From assembly GCA_051880375.1 (NCBI GenBank), contig JBJENV010000091.1, forward strand, positions 1-64,000: a stretch of DNA of 64,000 nt, read 5' to 3'. Made by a program: the position numbers and the translations under genes. The notes below the pieces were generated by a model. That model had not been told where the DNA came from. It made no database searches and was given only the letters and a program-made list of their open reading frames with translations. Below, in pieces: positions 8,041 to 17,643 of the stretch. Numbering within the stretch: the first letter of the stretch is position 1; every line of letters begins with the position of its first letter. The DNA is from SIG299 sp051880375 (GTDB lineage: Bacteria > Bacillota > Clostridia > Lachnospirales > Lachnospiraceae).

Positions 8041-9243
8041 ATGTTAACAAGTATTGCTTTACTTATGCTGTTAGGACTGCTGTTTAGCGCACTTTTTCAG
8101 AAATGCAGGCTGCCGGGGCTGCTTGGAATGATTTTTGTCGGTATTGTTTTAAGCCCGCATGCTCTGAACCTGCTAGATGCTTCCCTTTTGAACATCTCGT
8201 CGGATTTGCGCCAGATTGCACTTGTGATTATACTGATGCGGGCAGGACTGTCCCTTGATATTTCCGACTTGAAACGGGTGGGACGTCCGGCAATTCTCAT
8301 GTGTTTCCTGCCTGCGTGCTTTGAAATAGCCGGGACGGTGCTTCTGGCACCGAAGCTGTTAGGAGTTACCGTAACGGATGCAGCGCTCATCGGGAGCGTG
8401 ATTGCGGCGGTTTCCCCCGCGGTTATCGTACCGCGTATGATTCGGCTGATGGAGGAGGGGTACGGTAAGGAACATGGCATACCGCAGCTGATTCTGGCGG
8501 GAGCTTCGGTAGATGATGTATTTGTGATTGTAGTATTCACGGCATTTACAGGCTTTGCTGCTACAGGAGAAATGTCAGCAATGAGTTTTGTACAGATACC
8601 GGTATCCATTCTGCTCGGAATTGCGGTCGGGGTGGTTGCAGGGCTGTGTCTCGAAGGTTTTTTTCGGAAGCTGCACATGAGAGACTCCGTAAAAGTATTG
8701 ATTTTACTAAGTATAGCCTTCCTGCTGCTGGAACTACAGAATCGTCTGGAAGGAGTGATTCCTTTTTCGGGACTTCTGGCGATTATGAGCCTTGGTATTG
8801 TGATACGAAAGCGATATGAAGCGTTGGCAGTTCGTCTGTCAGGTAAGTATAACAGGCTCTGGGTTGCGGCAGAGGTATTTTTATTTGTTCTTGTCGGCGC
8901 GACCGTGGATTTACACTATGCGGTATCTGCGGGAGGCAGAGCAGTGCTTCTGGTGCTTGGGGCACTCATCTTCCGGATGGCCGGTGTGTTTTTCTGTCTG
9001 CTTGGGACGGAACTTACAAAGAAAGAGAGGTTGTTCTGCATGCTCGCATATACGCCGAAAGCAACGGTGCAGGCTGCCATCGGCGCAATTCCGTTTGCGA
9101 TGGGGTTGGCGTGCGGAAATATGGTGCTTACGGTCGCGGTACTCTCCATTTTATTGACGGCACCGTTCGGGGCAGTTTGTGTGGATGCGACCTATCAAAA
9201 GCTTCTGACGAGGTCGGAAGAAAAAAACGTGCGGACTATTTGA
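8041..9243 (+). CDS. CPA2-type cation:proton antiporter
   Basis: 400 residues, about 12 membrane helices and no soluble regulatory tail, so the Na+/H+ exchanger domain alone. Typical patches are RQIALVIILMRAGLSLD, SVIAAVSPAVIVPRM and ILAGASVDDVFVIVVF, where the acidic pair (Asp-Asp) matches the ion-binding site of the NhaS/KefB group. Likely exports Na+ or K+ against protons. GGGGTG ribosome site. It follows the DUF3784 gene and precedes a kinase by 20 bases, suggesting one transcript. Confidence 0.8.
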   Translation: MLTSIALLMLLGLLFSALFQKCRLPGLLGMIFVGIVLSPHALNLLDASLLNISSDLRQIALVIILMRAGLSLDISDLKRVGRPAILMCFLPACFEIAGTVLLAPKLLGVTVTDAALIGSVIAAVSPAVIVPRMIRLMEEGYGKEHGIPQLILAGASVDDVFVIVVFTAFTGFAATGEMSAMSFVQIPVSILLGIAVGVVAGLCLEGFFRKLHMRDSVKVLILLSIAFLLLELQNRLEGVIPFSGLLAIMSLGIVIRKRYEALAVRLSGKYNRLWVAAEVFLFVLVGATVDLHYAVSAGGRAVLLVLGALIFRMAGVFFCLLGTELTKKERLFCMLAYTPKATVQAAIGAIPFAMGLACGNMVLTVAVLSILLTAPFGAVCVDATYQKLLTRSEEKNVRTI

Positions 9244-9263
9244 ACAGGTAAGAGAAAAGAGGA

Positions 9264-9866
9264 ATGATGGTGCAAAACAGTAGGTTAGAGGAAATCACAG
9301 AACAGTTGGCAGGGCGCATCAAAGCGCTGGAACAGAACAAAGAGCGGGTGGTGATTGCGATTGACGGAAGGTGCGCTTCCGGAAAAACAACACTTGCAAG
9401 GCAGTTGAAACAGCAACTTTCCTGTGAAGTCATCCATATGGATGATTTCTTTTTGCGGATAGAGCAAAGGACAAAGGAACGGCTTTCGATACCCGGCGGA
9501 AATGTGGATGCCGAACGCTTTCTGGAAGAAGTGATGACGCCGCTTCTTACAGGAAAACAGGTTTCCTACCGACCGTATGACTGCCATACGCAGGCATTTT
9601 TGGAGCCGGTCACGTTAACACAGACGAAGCTGGTCATCATAGAAGGGGCTTATTCGTGCCGACCTGATTTGTGGGAGCTGTATGACCTGCATGTGTTCCT
9701 TACCGTGGAGAAAGAAACACAGCGGAAGCGGATTCTCGCCCGCAACGGAGCGGATGCCGCCGCACGGTTTGAAAGACAGTGGATTCCGTTAGAGGAAACG
9801 TATTTTGAAACTTACCGGATACAGGAAAAGTGTGAGCTGTGCTTCCTGTTGCCGGAGGAAAGATAA
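9264..9866 (+). CDS. uridine kinase-like P-loop kinase
   Basis: 200 residues. Walker A is GRCASGKTT at about residue 36, and the HMDDFFLR motif follows at about 58, as in uridine kinase and related phosphoribulokinase-family enzymes. VIIEGAYSCRPDL and a Lid-like RKRILARNG follow. Probably phosphorylates a nucleoside or similar small molecule. The first ATG is close to the AGAGG site; 9267 or GTG 9270 could be the real start. Confidence 0.75.
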   Translation: MMVQNSRLEEITEQLAGRIKALEQNKERVVIAIDGRCASGKTTLARQLKQQLSCEVIHMDDFFLRIEQRTKERLSIPGGNVDAERFLEEVMTPLLTGKQVSYRPYDCHTQAFLEPVTLTQTKLVIIEGAYSCRPDLWELYDLHVFLTVEKETQRKRILARNGADAAARFERQWIPLEETYFETYRIQEKCELCFLLPEER

Positions 9867-9907
9867 GCGGATAAAAAGATAGCAAGAAAGGTTGGAAGAT
9901 ATCAGAT

Positions 9908-10672
9908 ATGAAGGGCTTACGATTTGTTCTGGCGGTTGTTGCAGTGCTTGGCTTTGCCTGGTTTGCGCTTCCGCTTGCGTTGTCGGTGACATTAAACATC
10001 GGAAATATGACCGGAATGCTTGTTGCTGTGCTGCTGTTTTTATATGCGCTGTTTCTTCCGCGCATTCATGCGGGAATCAGGCGCTGTCTGAAACATAAGG
10101 TGAAACGTTGGCTGGTCGGTGCCGGATTTGCCATTCTTCTTGGGATTGCCGGTCTTGTTGTGGCAGAGTCTGCCTGCATGATTTCTGCGGCATGCAAGAA
10201 ACCGCAGAACGATGCTACGGTCATAGTCCTTGGTTGCAGGGTGTATGGAGAGAACGCCAGCCTTTCCCTCAAAGAGCGGCTGGATGCGGCGTATGCCTAT
10301 TTGACAGAACATGAAACAGCAAACTGCATTTTATCGGGAGGACAGGGAGTAGGCGAAAACATCACAGAGGCAGAGTGTATGTACCGCTATCTGGTAAACC
10401 GCGGTATTGACGCTTCACGACTTATAAAGGAGGAGCACTCTTCCAGTACGAGAGAAAACCTGCTTTATTCCGGACAGCTTATTGAGAAAAACGGCTGGAA
10501 TTCCGAGCTTGCGATTGTGACGAGCGACTATCATGTATACCGTGCCGGAAGAATCGCGGAATCGCTTGGCATGGAGTATGGCGCAGTGCCGGGAAGAAGT
10601 GCATGGTGGCTGTTCCCGACGCATTATGTAAGAGAACTGTACGGCATTTTATACGAGTGGCTGGGATTGTAA
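9908..10672 (+). CDS. YdcF/SanA-like membrane protein (DUF218)
   Basis: 254 residues. Three N-terminal hydrophobic helices (about 4-28, 35-55, 70-92) anchor an outer DUF218 domain from about 100. It shows VIVLGCRVYGENASLSLKERLDAA, ILSGGQG, EEHSSSTRENLLYS and VTSDYHVYRAGRIAE. Family members such as SanA and ElyC act in envelope integrity; the biochemical activity is unsettled. Likely in the same transcript as the kinase 41 bases upstream. Confidence 0.8.
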   Translation: MKGLRFVLAVVAVLGFAWFALPLALSVTLNIGNMTGMLVAVLLFLYALFLPRIHAGIRRCLKHKVKRWLVGAGFAILLGIAGLVVAESACMISAACKKPQNDATVIVLGCRVYGENASLSLKERLDAAYAYLTEHETANCILSGGQGVGENITEAECMYRYLVNRGIDASRLIKEEHSSSTRENLLYSGQLIEKNGWNSELAIVTSDYHVYRAGRIAESLGMEYGAVPGRSAWWLFPTHYVRELYGILYEWLGL

Positions 10673-10743
10673 AACGGCGAAATAAAAAAAGAGATGCAAA
10701 AAAGCAGAGTTCGTTCAAAAACAGAAAAAGGAGAACATAAGAA

Positions 10744-13059
10744 ATGGAGCAGGTGACAGTAAGGGTAGATGCGGCGAATTTATCTTATCCGCTTGGAGAT
10801 TTATACGGGGTGTTTTTTGAGGATATCAATCATGCGGCGGACGGAGGCCTGTATGCGGAGCTTGTACAGAACCGCGCTTTTGAATTTTCGCCGGTGGATT
10901 GCGGACAGTATCACAGCCTGACGGCATATCATACGGTCGGTAAACATGTGAAGGTAACGATAGAAGAAGAGGAACCGTTTTCTGAGAAGAATCCGCACTA
11001 TGCGGTTGTTGCAGTAGAGCAAGGTGCGGGCGGACTTTGCAACGAAGGCTTTCACGGAATTCCGCTCAAAAAGGGAGAGAACTATATATGCTCCGTTTAC
11101 GCGAGATGCAGAAACAGAACAGAACTTACGATAACAGTACGTCTTGTAACAAAGGATGAAACCGTGCTTGCAAAAGGTAACGTTGCGATAGGAGAAGAGT
11201 GGCAGCAGTACCGCCTTATGCTTCATCCGACAGAGGACTGTGACGATGCACAGTTAGAACTTCTGGCAGAGGGCCCCTGTGTATTCTGTCTGGATATGTT
11301 ATCCCTCTTTCCGGAGAATACTTATAAGCACAGACACAACGGTCTGAGAAAGGACCTTGCGGAAGCAATCGCAGACCTAAAACCGAAGTTCCTGCGCTTC
11401 CCGGGAGGTTGTCTCGTACATGACGGCTCATTAAACCGTGAGGATCGTGATGCACTTTACTTTTGGAAAAATACCATCGGGCCGCTAAGCGAACGTGCGT
11501 CCAGAAGAAACAACTGGGGGTACAACCAGACGCTCGGTCTTGGCTATTACGAATACTTTCTGTTTTGTGAGGACATCGGTGCAAAGCCTCTTCCGGTGCT
11601 TCCGGCAGCCTATAATCCGCACCGGCATATTGCGGTACCGATAGCGGAACTGGATTCGTGGATTCAGGATGCACTGGATTTGATTGAGTTTGCCAACGGA
11701 GACGAGACGACTGTCTGGGGCGGCGTGCGCGCGGAGCTTGGTCACAAGGAGCCGTTTGGTCTTCAGTATCTTGCAATCGGAAACGAAGAATTATTTGCGC
11801 CGTTTGTAGAGCGTTTCCCGTATTTCCGGGATGCGATTAAGGCAAAATATCCGGAAATTCAGGTAATTTCCTCCGCCGGACCGTTTGCGGACGGTGCAGA
11901 CTTTGACTGGATGTGGAAAGAGGCGGACAAGGCAAAAGCGGATTTGGTGGACGAGCATTATTATATGTCGCCGGAATGGATGCTAAAGCATTATCACCGC
12001 TACGACTCCTATGAACGGAACGGGGCAAGGGTGTTTCTTGGCGAGTATGCGTCGCTTGGTAACAAATTTAAGAATGCGCTTGCGGAGGCGGCATATATGA
12101 CGGGGCTGGAGCAGAATGCGGACAAGGTGGCACTGGCGTGCTATGCGCCGCTGCTTTGCCGCAGGGAGTATGTGAACTGGAGACCGGATTTGCTCTGGTT
12201 TGATAAAACGAGAGTGATAAAGACCGTCAATTACCACGTCCAGAAGCTGTTTATGAATCATCAGGGAGCGTACCGCCTGTCCTCTGCCTTAGAGGGCGGA
12301 AGCTATGAGAGACAGCCGCTTCCGGATATTTCGGGGTGGTTTGGATTTGAGAGTGAAAATGAGGAAGTGGTGTTTCATAACATTTGTGTCAACGGAAACG
12401 TTGTCGCTACAGAGTTTGTCCTGCGTAAGGGAGAACCGTTTGCACTGTTGGAGCAGCCGGAGGCAGGGCATCTGGAGCTGACCTTTGAGTTTACGAAAAC
12501 AAAAGGACAAAAACAGCTGATGGTTGTGTTCGGGAAGACGGAGGAAGGATATTATAAATGGGAAATCGGCGGCTGGGCAAACGACATGTCCTCTGTCGGT
12601 AAGAGCGACGGGGACAGCTACGGCGTATTGACGGTCGGGAAGTCGATTACCCTTCAGGAACAGAAACGATACAAGGCAAGACTTGTGATTACCGGACGTA
12701 CCGTTTTTGCGGAAGTGAACGGGGAGGTCTATCATTCGTTTACGGAGCCGGAAACGGTCATCGAGCCGCTTTACCATTGTGCTTCCATAGAGGAAGACGG
12801 CAGAATTTATGTGAAGGCGGTCAATGTGAAGGCAGAGCCTGTGACAGCTGTTCTTTCGTTAGAGGGAGCAAAGGAAGTTTATCTGGAGGCGGTATGGCAT
12901 CTGCTTGCAAGTGATGACTTACAGGCGGAGAATACCTTCGAAAATCCGGAGTGTGTGGTTCCCGAGGAGAGAAGACTTCCTGTGAAGAACAACAGCTGGA
13001 CGACAGAGATTCCGCCGCAGTCGATTTCGGTGTTTGAACTGATGCCTTCTGCTTTTTGA
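10744..13059 (+). CDS. alpha-L-arabinofuranosidase, GH51
   Basis: 771 residues, no signal peptide, so cytosolic. Catalytic acid/base Glu348 sits in AIGNEELF and nucleophile Glu434 in FLGEYAS. An N-terminal CBM-like segment covers about 60-190, the TIM barrel about 195-490, and a long insert of beta-sandwich character (about 520-700) comes before the C-terminal domain. That makes it longer than the ~500-residue bacterial GH51 enzymes. It would remove arabinose from imported arabino-oligosaccharides. Start follows AAAAAGGAGAAC. Confidence 0.88.
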   Translation: MEQVTVRVDAANLSYPLGDLYGVFFEDINHAADGGLYAELVQNRAFEFSPVDCGQYHSLTAYHTVGKHVKVTIEEEEPFSEKNPHYAVVAVEQGAGGLCNEGFHGIPLKKGENYICSVYARCRNRTELTITVRLVTKDETVLAKGNVAIGEEWQQYRLMLHPTEDCDDAQLELLAEGPCVFCLDMLSLFPENTYKHRHNGLRKDLAEAIADLKPKFLRFPGGCLVHDGSLNREDRDALYFWKNTIGPLSERASRRNNWGYNQTLGLGYYEYFLFCEDIGAKPLPVLPAAYNPHRHIAVPIAELDSWIQDALDLIEFANGDETTVWGGVRAELGHKEPFGLQYLAIGNEELFAPFVERFPYFRDAIKAKYPEIQVISSAGPFADGADFDWMWKEADKAKADLVDEHYYMSPEWMLKHYHRYDSYERNGARVFLGEYASLGNKFKNALAEAAYMTGLEQNADKVALACYAPLLCRREYVNWRPDLLWFDKTRVIKTVNYHVQKLFMNHQGAYRLSSALEGGSYERQPLPDISGWFGFESENEEVVFHNICVNGNVVATEFVLRKGEPFALLEQPEAGHLELTFEFTKTKGQKQLMVVFGKTEEGYYKWEIGGWANDMSSVGKSDGDSYGVLTVGKSITLQEQKRYKARLVITGRTVFAEVNGEVYHSFTEPETVIEPLYHCASIEEDGRIYVKAVNVKAEPVTAVLSLEGAKEVYLEAVWHLLASDDLQAENTFENPECVVPEERRLPVKNNSWTTEIPPQSISVFELMPSAF

Positions 13060-13149
13060 CAAAATAGTTTTTCTTTTACTGGAAAAACAAAAAGCGGTGT
13101 GTTAAAATGGATAGGAAAAAAAGAAGGAAAACGAGGGAAACGAAAGACA

Positions 13150-14043
13150 ATGGACATGGAATACATCAGACAGAGAAAAATAAAGCATAGAAGACAGTAC
13201 CGGATTAAGGTGGCTTCTACGATAGCACTTGTGGCTGTTTTGCTGATTGTAAGCGTGGTGTGGATTTGTAAACTGGTTTCGGATTCGGGTTCCGCAAAGG
13301 AAAATCCCACTCAGAGCGGACAGGAGGGAAACAGTGTTCTTCCGGGAAGCAAGGGGGAAGAAAAGGATGCACCGGATGCCACGCAGCCGATTGGAACACC
13401 GGATGCTACACAGCCGACAGGGACACCGTCTGCCACACCAACGGAGCAACCGACACCGACACCGACGGCAGTTCCGGCTCCTAAGGTGGCAATTGATGCC
13501 GGTCATGGAGACCATGACTTAGGTAGCACCCGTGACGGTAAATATGAAAAGAATATCAATCTGGCAATTGCACTGGAGGTAGACCGTCTGCTTACGGAGC
13601 TTGGATATGAAACCTTTATGATTCGCAGCGACGATACGTTTGTAGAATTGGAGGAACGCTCCAGACTTGCCGTGGAAAGCGGAGCAGACATTTTTGTCAG
13701 CATTCATCAGAATGCGCTGGACAACGATACGACCACAGGGGGAACTGAGGTCTGGTACAATGAACGCAACAACGAAGAAAACGTGCGTCTCGCTAAACTG
13801 ATTGTCAATGCCGTGACAGCACAGACCGGCTCGAAAAATCGCGGTGTTAAGGTCGGGAACAGCCTGATTGTATTGAAAGGCTTGGAAATACCGTCGTGTC
13901 TTGTAGAGTGCGGTTTCATCAGTTCGGAGGCAGAGCGTGCCAATCTGCTTGACCCGTCTTATCAGTTAAAGATTGCAAAAGGAATTGTAGAAGGAATTCA
14001 GTCCTATCTTCCTTTGCCGGAGAGCGCACAGACTTCGGAGTAA
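13150..14043 (+). CDS. N-acetylmuramoyl-L-alanine amidase (Amidase_3)
   Basis: 297 residues. Basic N-terminus, one membrane anchor (about 20-42), a Pro/Thr-rich linker with DATQPTGTP repeats (about 75-115), then an amidase_3 domain. Zinc ligands are visible in DAGHGDHD, in GKYEKNINLA and in SIHQNA, and catalytic Glu in LVECGFIS. It cleaves the lactyl-peptide bond of peptidoglycan outside the membrane. A GTG at 13099 is also in frame, but ATG 13150 after AACGAGGG looks better because GTGTTAAAAT at 13099 resembles a -10 region. Confidence 0.85.
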   Translation: MDMEYIRQRKIKHRRQYRIKVASTIALVAVLLIVSVVWICKLVSDSGSAKENPTQSGQEGNSVLPGSKGEEKDAPDATQPIGTPDATQPTGTPSATPTEQPTPTPTAVPAPKVAIDAGHGDHDLGSTRDGKYEKNINLAIALEVDRLLTELGYETFMIRSDDTFVELEERSRLAVESGADIFVSIHQNALDNDTTTGGTEVWYNERNNEENVRLAKLIVNAVTAQTGSKNRGVKVGNSLIVLKGLEIPSCLVECGFISSEAERANLLDPSYQLKIAKGIVEGIQSYLPLPESAQTSE

Positions 14044-14092
14044 AAGCATAATAATAAGATAAGACAGAAAAAATTGGCAGGAAAGAAAAATC

Positions 14093-15304
14093 ATGAGTTT
14101 TCAAACGATTCAAACGAAGTATGAGCATACGATTTGTGCGGCATGCTTTGGATATATTACGCAGGCAATCGTCAACAATTTTGTGCCGCTTTTGTTTCTG
14201 ACCTTTCAGTCGCAGTACGGTATTTCACTTGATAAAATCGGACTGCTTGTTACCATCAATTTTGGAGTTCAGCTTCTTGTGGATTTTCTGGCGGCGAAGT
14301 TTGTAGACAGTATCGGATACCGTACCTCAATTGTTGCGGCGCATGTGCTGGCAGGGCTTGGGCTTGCCGGACTTGCCGTGCTTCCTGGACTGCTTCAAAA
14401 TGCCTATGTGGGAATGATTCTCTGCGTTATCTGCTATGCGATTGGCGGCGGTATCATTGAGGTACTCGTCAGCCCGATTGTAGAGGCATGCCCGACGAAA
14501 AAGAAGGAGGCCGTGATGAGCCTCCTGCATTCATTTTACTGCTGGGGACATGTGTTTGTTGTACTGATGAGCACACTGTTTTTCTTTTGTGCAGGAATTG
14601 AAAACTGGAAGTGGCTGGCCCTGCTTTGGGCGGTTCTTCCGTTTGCCAACGCGGTATATTTCCTGTTTGTGCCGATTTCCATGCCGGGCGAAGAGGGAAA
14701 CGGCATGTCTATTCTGCAGCTGTTGAAAAACAGGACTTTCTGGGTATTCTGTCTTCTGATGCTCTGCGCAGGTGCATCGGAGCAGGGAATGAGCCAGTGG
14801 GCATCCGCATTTGCGGAGGCAGGTCTAAAGGTGTCAAAAACGATTGGTGATTTGGCAGGACCTTGTGCATTTGCGGTGTTTATGGGAACGGCAAGAATAC
14901 TGTATTCTAAGTGCAGCGACCGCATCGGTCTGCGTGCCGGAATGGCAGGCAGTTGTGTTTTATGTATTATAAGCTATCTGCTGGCATCCCTTTCGGCAAA
15001 TCCGGTGATTGGTCTGATTGGATGTGCTTTATGTGGCTTTTCAGTCGGTATTCTGTGGCCGGGAACCTTCAGTATGGCATCTTCTGCAATGCCGACCGGA
15101 GGTACGGCAATGTTTGCGTTTCTTGCACTTGCCGGAGATATGGGCTGTTCCGTGGGACCGACGGTGGTCGGGCTGGTGTCTGAGGCACTTGGCTCTGATT
15201 TAAAGAGGGGAATTTTGTCCGCTGTGATATTTCCGGCGGCACTGCTTGTGACGGTTTTGGCTGTGAAGCTGAAGAAAAAGCGGAACATGGAGGATGAGGT
15301 ATAA
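14093..15304 (+). CDS. MFS transporter
   Basis: 403 residues with 12 predicted membrane helices in two halves joined by a cytosolic loop near residue 200. LVDFLAAKFVDSIGYRTS is the loop 2-3 signature of the major facilitator family, and its second-half counterpart is SKCSDRIGLRAG. Resembles sugar-type MFS proteins (FucP-like) in length and loop pattern. Substrate not shown, though the nearby arabinofuranosidase makes a sugar plausible. Confidence 0.75.
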   Translation: MSFQTIQTKYEHTICAACFGYITQAIVNNFVPLLFLTFQSQYGISLDKIGLLVTINFGVQLLVDFLAAKFVDSIGYRTSIVAAHVLAGLGLAGLAVLPGLLQNAYVGMILCVICYAIGGGIIEVLVSPIVEACPTKKKEAVMSLLHSFYCWGHVFVVLMSTLFFFCAGIENWKWLALLWAVLPFANAVYFLFVPISMPGEEGNGMSILQLLKNRTFWVFCLLMLCAGASEQGMSQWASAFAEAGLKVSKTIGDLAGPCAFAVFMGTARILYSKCSDRIGLRAGMAGSCVLCIISYLLASLSANPVIGLIGCALCGFSVGILWPGTFSMASSAMPTGGTAMFAFLALAGDMGCSVGPTVVGLVSEALGSDLKRGILSAVIFPAALLVTVLAVKLKKKRNMEDEV

Positions 15305-15307
15305 TTG

Positions 15308-15346
15308 AGCAGGAGGGGATATGTTAAAATCCCCTCCTGCTTAATT
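15308..15346. terminator. bidirectional intrinsic terminator
   Basis: Perfect 13-bp stem AGCAGGAGGGGAT / ATCCCCTCCTGCT (15308-15320 and 15329-15341) with an 8-base loop. TTAATTT follows on the plus strand, and TCAATTAT on the minus. It separates the converging MFS and HipA-like genes. Confidence 0.85.
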
Positions 15347-16446
15347 TAGTTCTCCTGTTCCTTCAGCAGGCAAAGTCTCCGAAAGAACATTTCTTTTTTT
15401 TTCGGTGAATCAAACCATTGCGGCGGAACATCGCTAATCTGGTTTAGTCCAATCCTGCGGACTGCCTCGATAGCGGCATCCTTCTGGCTCTGTACCTGTC
15501 TTGTTGTCAGGCAGTTTGCTCCGTCTAAGGTATCGTAAGCCTGAAATGCTTTATTGAAATCCATTAAATCATAGAGACGGAGGGAACGATTTGTCCGGTT
15601 GTCTACAAGTACCCCCCAGTTTCCCCAATGTCTGTCTGTGTTACCAACCAGATAGTCCAGAATGTTCATCATGTAGTAGGAATAACCGTCCAGGCGGAGA
15701 ATATAGTCTAGCGCGTCAAACTCGTGATTCGCAGCATAAACGGAAAAGTATTCCATTGGGACAATGCTGTATTCCAAAGAAGTAATCAGTTTGCTGGAGG
15801 AAACCTTTTGCCCATCATAAGTATCTTCCGTATAAACCACCTGATTTACCTGGAAGCAACGGCAAATCCGACTTGCAAGCAGTTCGTTTTCCACGACTTC
15901 GCGGCCGCCGTCCTTGAACAGGCGGAATTCGTTTCCTTTTCTAATCCATGCTTTCGGATAGCAGCCTTTTGTACCTAAATCATCGGCAATCAGATGGGAA
16001 TTTTTTATCGTCATTTGTCTTCCACACAGGGATACATCTACAAAAGCCTTTTCCAGATGATTTTCATACAGGTTAATGCTGGGAAAATTCTGATGTTCGT
16101 AATATTCTTTTGTCCAATAAATATCGGTGAGCGACAGGCAGTGGTAGGATAATGCTATTTTTGCACGGTCACGGTCGGTTGCAGACTGGGTGGCTCCGAT
16201 GCTGTTCAGGATTTCCTTTGCATATTGTCTGTCAAGCGTTAATACACGGGAAGCGCACCAGTAATAAAAATTGTCAAGATTCTGAAGCTTTGTATCAAGA
16301 TCCTCTTCCGCGGCAGGCTCCAGATATAAATTGTATGGCATCATTTTTTCGGAATAGATATGGCAGGTACCGTCTCTGCGAATGGATGCCACCCGCTGGT
16401 TGCCATGCAGAATGGTATATGCAGTCCAGGAGCTTGAGTGTTTCAT
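15346..16446 (-). CDS. orphan HipA-like serine/threonine kinase
   Basis: 366 residues. The C-terminal half has the HipA kinase signatures: a catalytic loop GNTDRHWGNWG at about residue 274 and a metal-binding YDLMDFNKAF about 20 residues later. WIRKGNEFRLFKDGG may contain the ATP-site lysine. No HipB antitoxin gene is adjacent, so it is not a classical toxin-antitoxin pair; role unknown. GGAGGTG before ATG 16446 fixes the start, 14 codons inside the longest frame. Confidence 0.65.
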   Translation of the reverse strand: MKHSSSWTAYTILHGNQRVASIRRDGTCHIYSEKMMPYNLYLEPAAEEDLDTKLQNLDNFYYWCASRVLTLDRQYAKEILNSIGATQSATDRDRAKIALSYHCLSLTDIYWTKEYYEHQNFPSINLYENHLEKAFVDVSLCGRQMTIKNSHLIADDLGTKGCYPKAWIRKGNEFRLFKDGGREVVENELLASRICRCFQVNQVVYTEDTYDGQKVSSSKLITSLEYSIVPMEYFSVYAANHEFDALDYILRLDGYSYYMMNILDYLVGNTDRHWGNWGVLVDNRTNRSLRLYDLMDFNKAFQAYDTLDGANCLTTRQVQSQKDAAIEAVRRIGLNQISDVPPQWFDSPKKKEMFFRRLCLLKEQEN

Positions 16447-16573
16447 TGTGCCCGGCACCTCCTCTCTGAAATAGATGTTACTTTGCATGTCTAGATTTTA
16501 TCATAGTTTTTCATAAAAATATACAAAAACCTCTCAGAATCCCAAAAGTTTCTGAGAGGTGCAAAACAGTATC

Positions 16574-17347
16574 TTACTTTTTATACGCTGATAGTATTGT
16601 TTCTCTTGCACGCCGTGCATCGTCCTTTGTCAGAGCAGGCGTGTTTTCTAACGGGTACGGGATGCCAAGGTTTTTGTACTTTGCAATCCCCATGTTGTGG
16701 TACGGCAGGACTTCGAGTCCGACAATGTTTTTAAACCGTTTCATCAGCGTTCCGAGTCCCGTAAGCTGCTCCGGTGTATCGGTAATTTCCGGTACGAGCA
16801 CATGGCGAACAACCATCGGAATGTCAAGCTCTGCTAAAAGTGCCGCAAAACCAAGAGGTGCTTCCGGTGTCTGACCGGTCAGCTTTTTATGCTCTACAGG
16901 GTCACTGTGCTTAAAGTCAAGCAGAACCAGGTCGGTATAGGAAAGCAGTGTCTGATATTCAGCCCGGCGCGATTCGTGATATACCGCGGCCGAGGTATCA
17001 AGACAGGTCGAAATGCCGCGTTCCTTTGCCTGACGGAACAGCTCCGTGAGGAAAGGAAGCTGCAACAGCGGTTCGCCGCCGCTGGCAGTCAGTCCACCTT
17101 TACGATAATAGACTTGATTGCTTTCATAACCGGCAAGAAGCTCGGAAACCGTCATTTCGGTGCCGCCCTGCGGCGTCCAGGTGTCCGGATTGTGGCAGAA
17201 CAGGCAGCGGTAAGGACATCCCTGAAAAAATACGACATAGCGGATGCCCGGACCGTCTACCGTTCCGAAGGTTTCAATCGAATGAATTCTGCCGGTCAGA
17301 GGCTTCCCGATAGAAGCCTCGTCCGATACAGGAGAGGTCTGGCTCAT
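16574..17347 (-). CDS. pflA: pyruvate formate-lyase activating enzyme
   Basis: 257-residue radical-SAM enzyme. The [4Fe-4S] cluster motif CPYRCLFCHN (CxxxCxxC) is at about residue 44, preceded by FGTVDGPGIRYVVF, and TASGGEPLLQ follows as the SAM-binding region. It installs the glycyl radical on pyruvate formate-lyase. It lies 36 bases downstream of the separate glycyl-radical domain gene, in the usual pfl operon order. AAGGGAG precedes the ATG. Confidence 0.93.
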   Translation of the reverse strand: MSQTSPVSDEASIGKPLTGRIHSIETFGTVDGPGIRYVVFFQGCPYRCLFCHNPDTWTPQGGTEMTVSELLAGYESNQVYYRKGGLTASGGEPLLQLPFLTELFRQAKERGISTCLDTSAAVYHESRRAEYQTLLSYTDLVLLDFKHSDPVEHKKLTGQTPEAPLGFAALLAELDIPMVVRHVLVPEITDTPEQLTGLGTLMKRFKNIVGLEVLPYHNMGIAKYKNLGIPYPLENTPALTKDDARRARETILSAYKK

Positions 17348-17383
17348 AGCTTTGGTACTCCCTTCTTAAGCATTCCGCTGCGG

Positions 17384-17626
17384 TTACATGTCTTCGTGGA
17401 AGGTCCTCGAAATGACTTCGTCCTGCTGCTCCTTTGTCAGCTTGTTAAAGTTTACGGCATAGCCGGAAACGCGGACCGTTAACTGCGGGTACTTTTCCGG
17501 ATGAGCCTGGGCATCCAGCAGGGTTTCCTTTGTAAATACGTTGACGTTCAGGTGATGTCCGCCCTTTTCCACATAGGCATCCAACAGGCTGACGAGGTTA
17601 TCAATCTGAGATTCACTTGCGTTCAT
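17384..17626 (-). CDS. stand-alone glycyl-radical domain of pyruvate formate-lyase (GrcA-like)
   Basis: 80 residues equal to the C-terminal end of ordinary pyruvate formate-lyase, with the radical site Gly55 in RVSGYAVNF. GHHLNVNV and HPEKYPQLT match the family. The larger catalytic part ends 17 bases upstream at a TAA. AAAGGAG (between the stop and this ATG) shows that this is an independently translated gene, not a simple read error. Escherichia coli GrcA plays a similar role as a spare part for oxygen-damaged enzyme; here it appears to be the only copy of the domain in the locus. Confidence 0.85.
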   Translation of the reverse strand: MNASESQIDNLVSLLDAYVEKGGHHLNVNVFTKETLLDAQAHPEKYPQLTVRVSGYAVNFNKLTKEQQDEVISRTFHEDM

Positions 17627-17643
17627 GGTATTTGCTCCTTTCT

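Noticed and set aside
8097..8678. 193-codon minus-strand frame
   Set aside because: Antisense to the antiporter, rich in Ser/Thr/Ile in a way that mirrors membrane-helix codons; no start signal.
11216..11776. 186-codon minus-strand frame
   Set aside because: Inside the GH51 gene on the other strand; low-complexity Pro/Arg/Ser, no ribosome site.
13099..13149. GTG start for the cell-wall amidase
   Set aside because: Overlaps a likely -10 region; ATG 13150 has a better site, though the GTG is not excluded.
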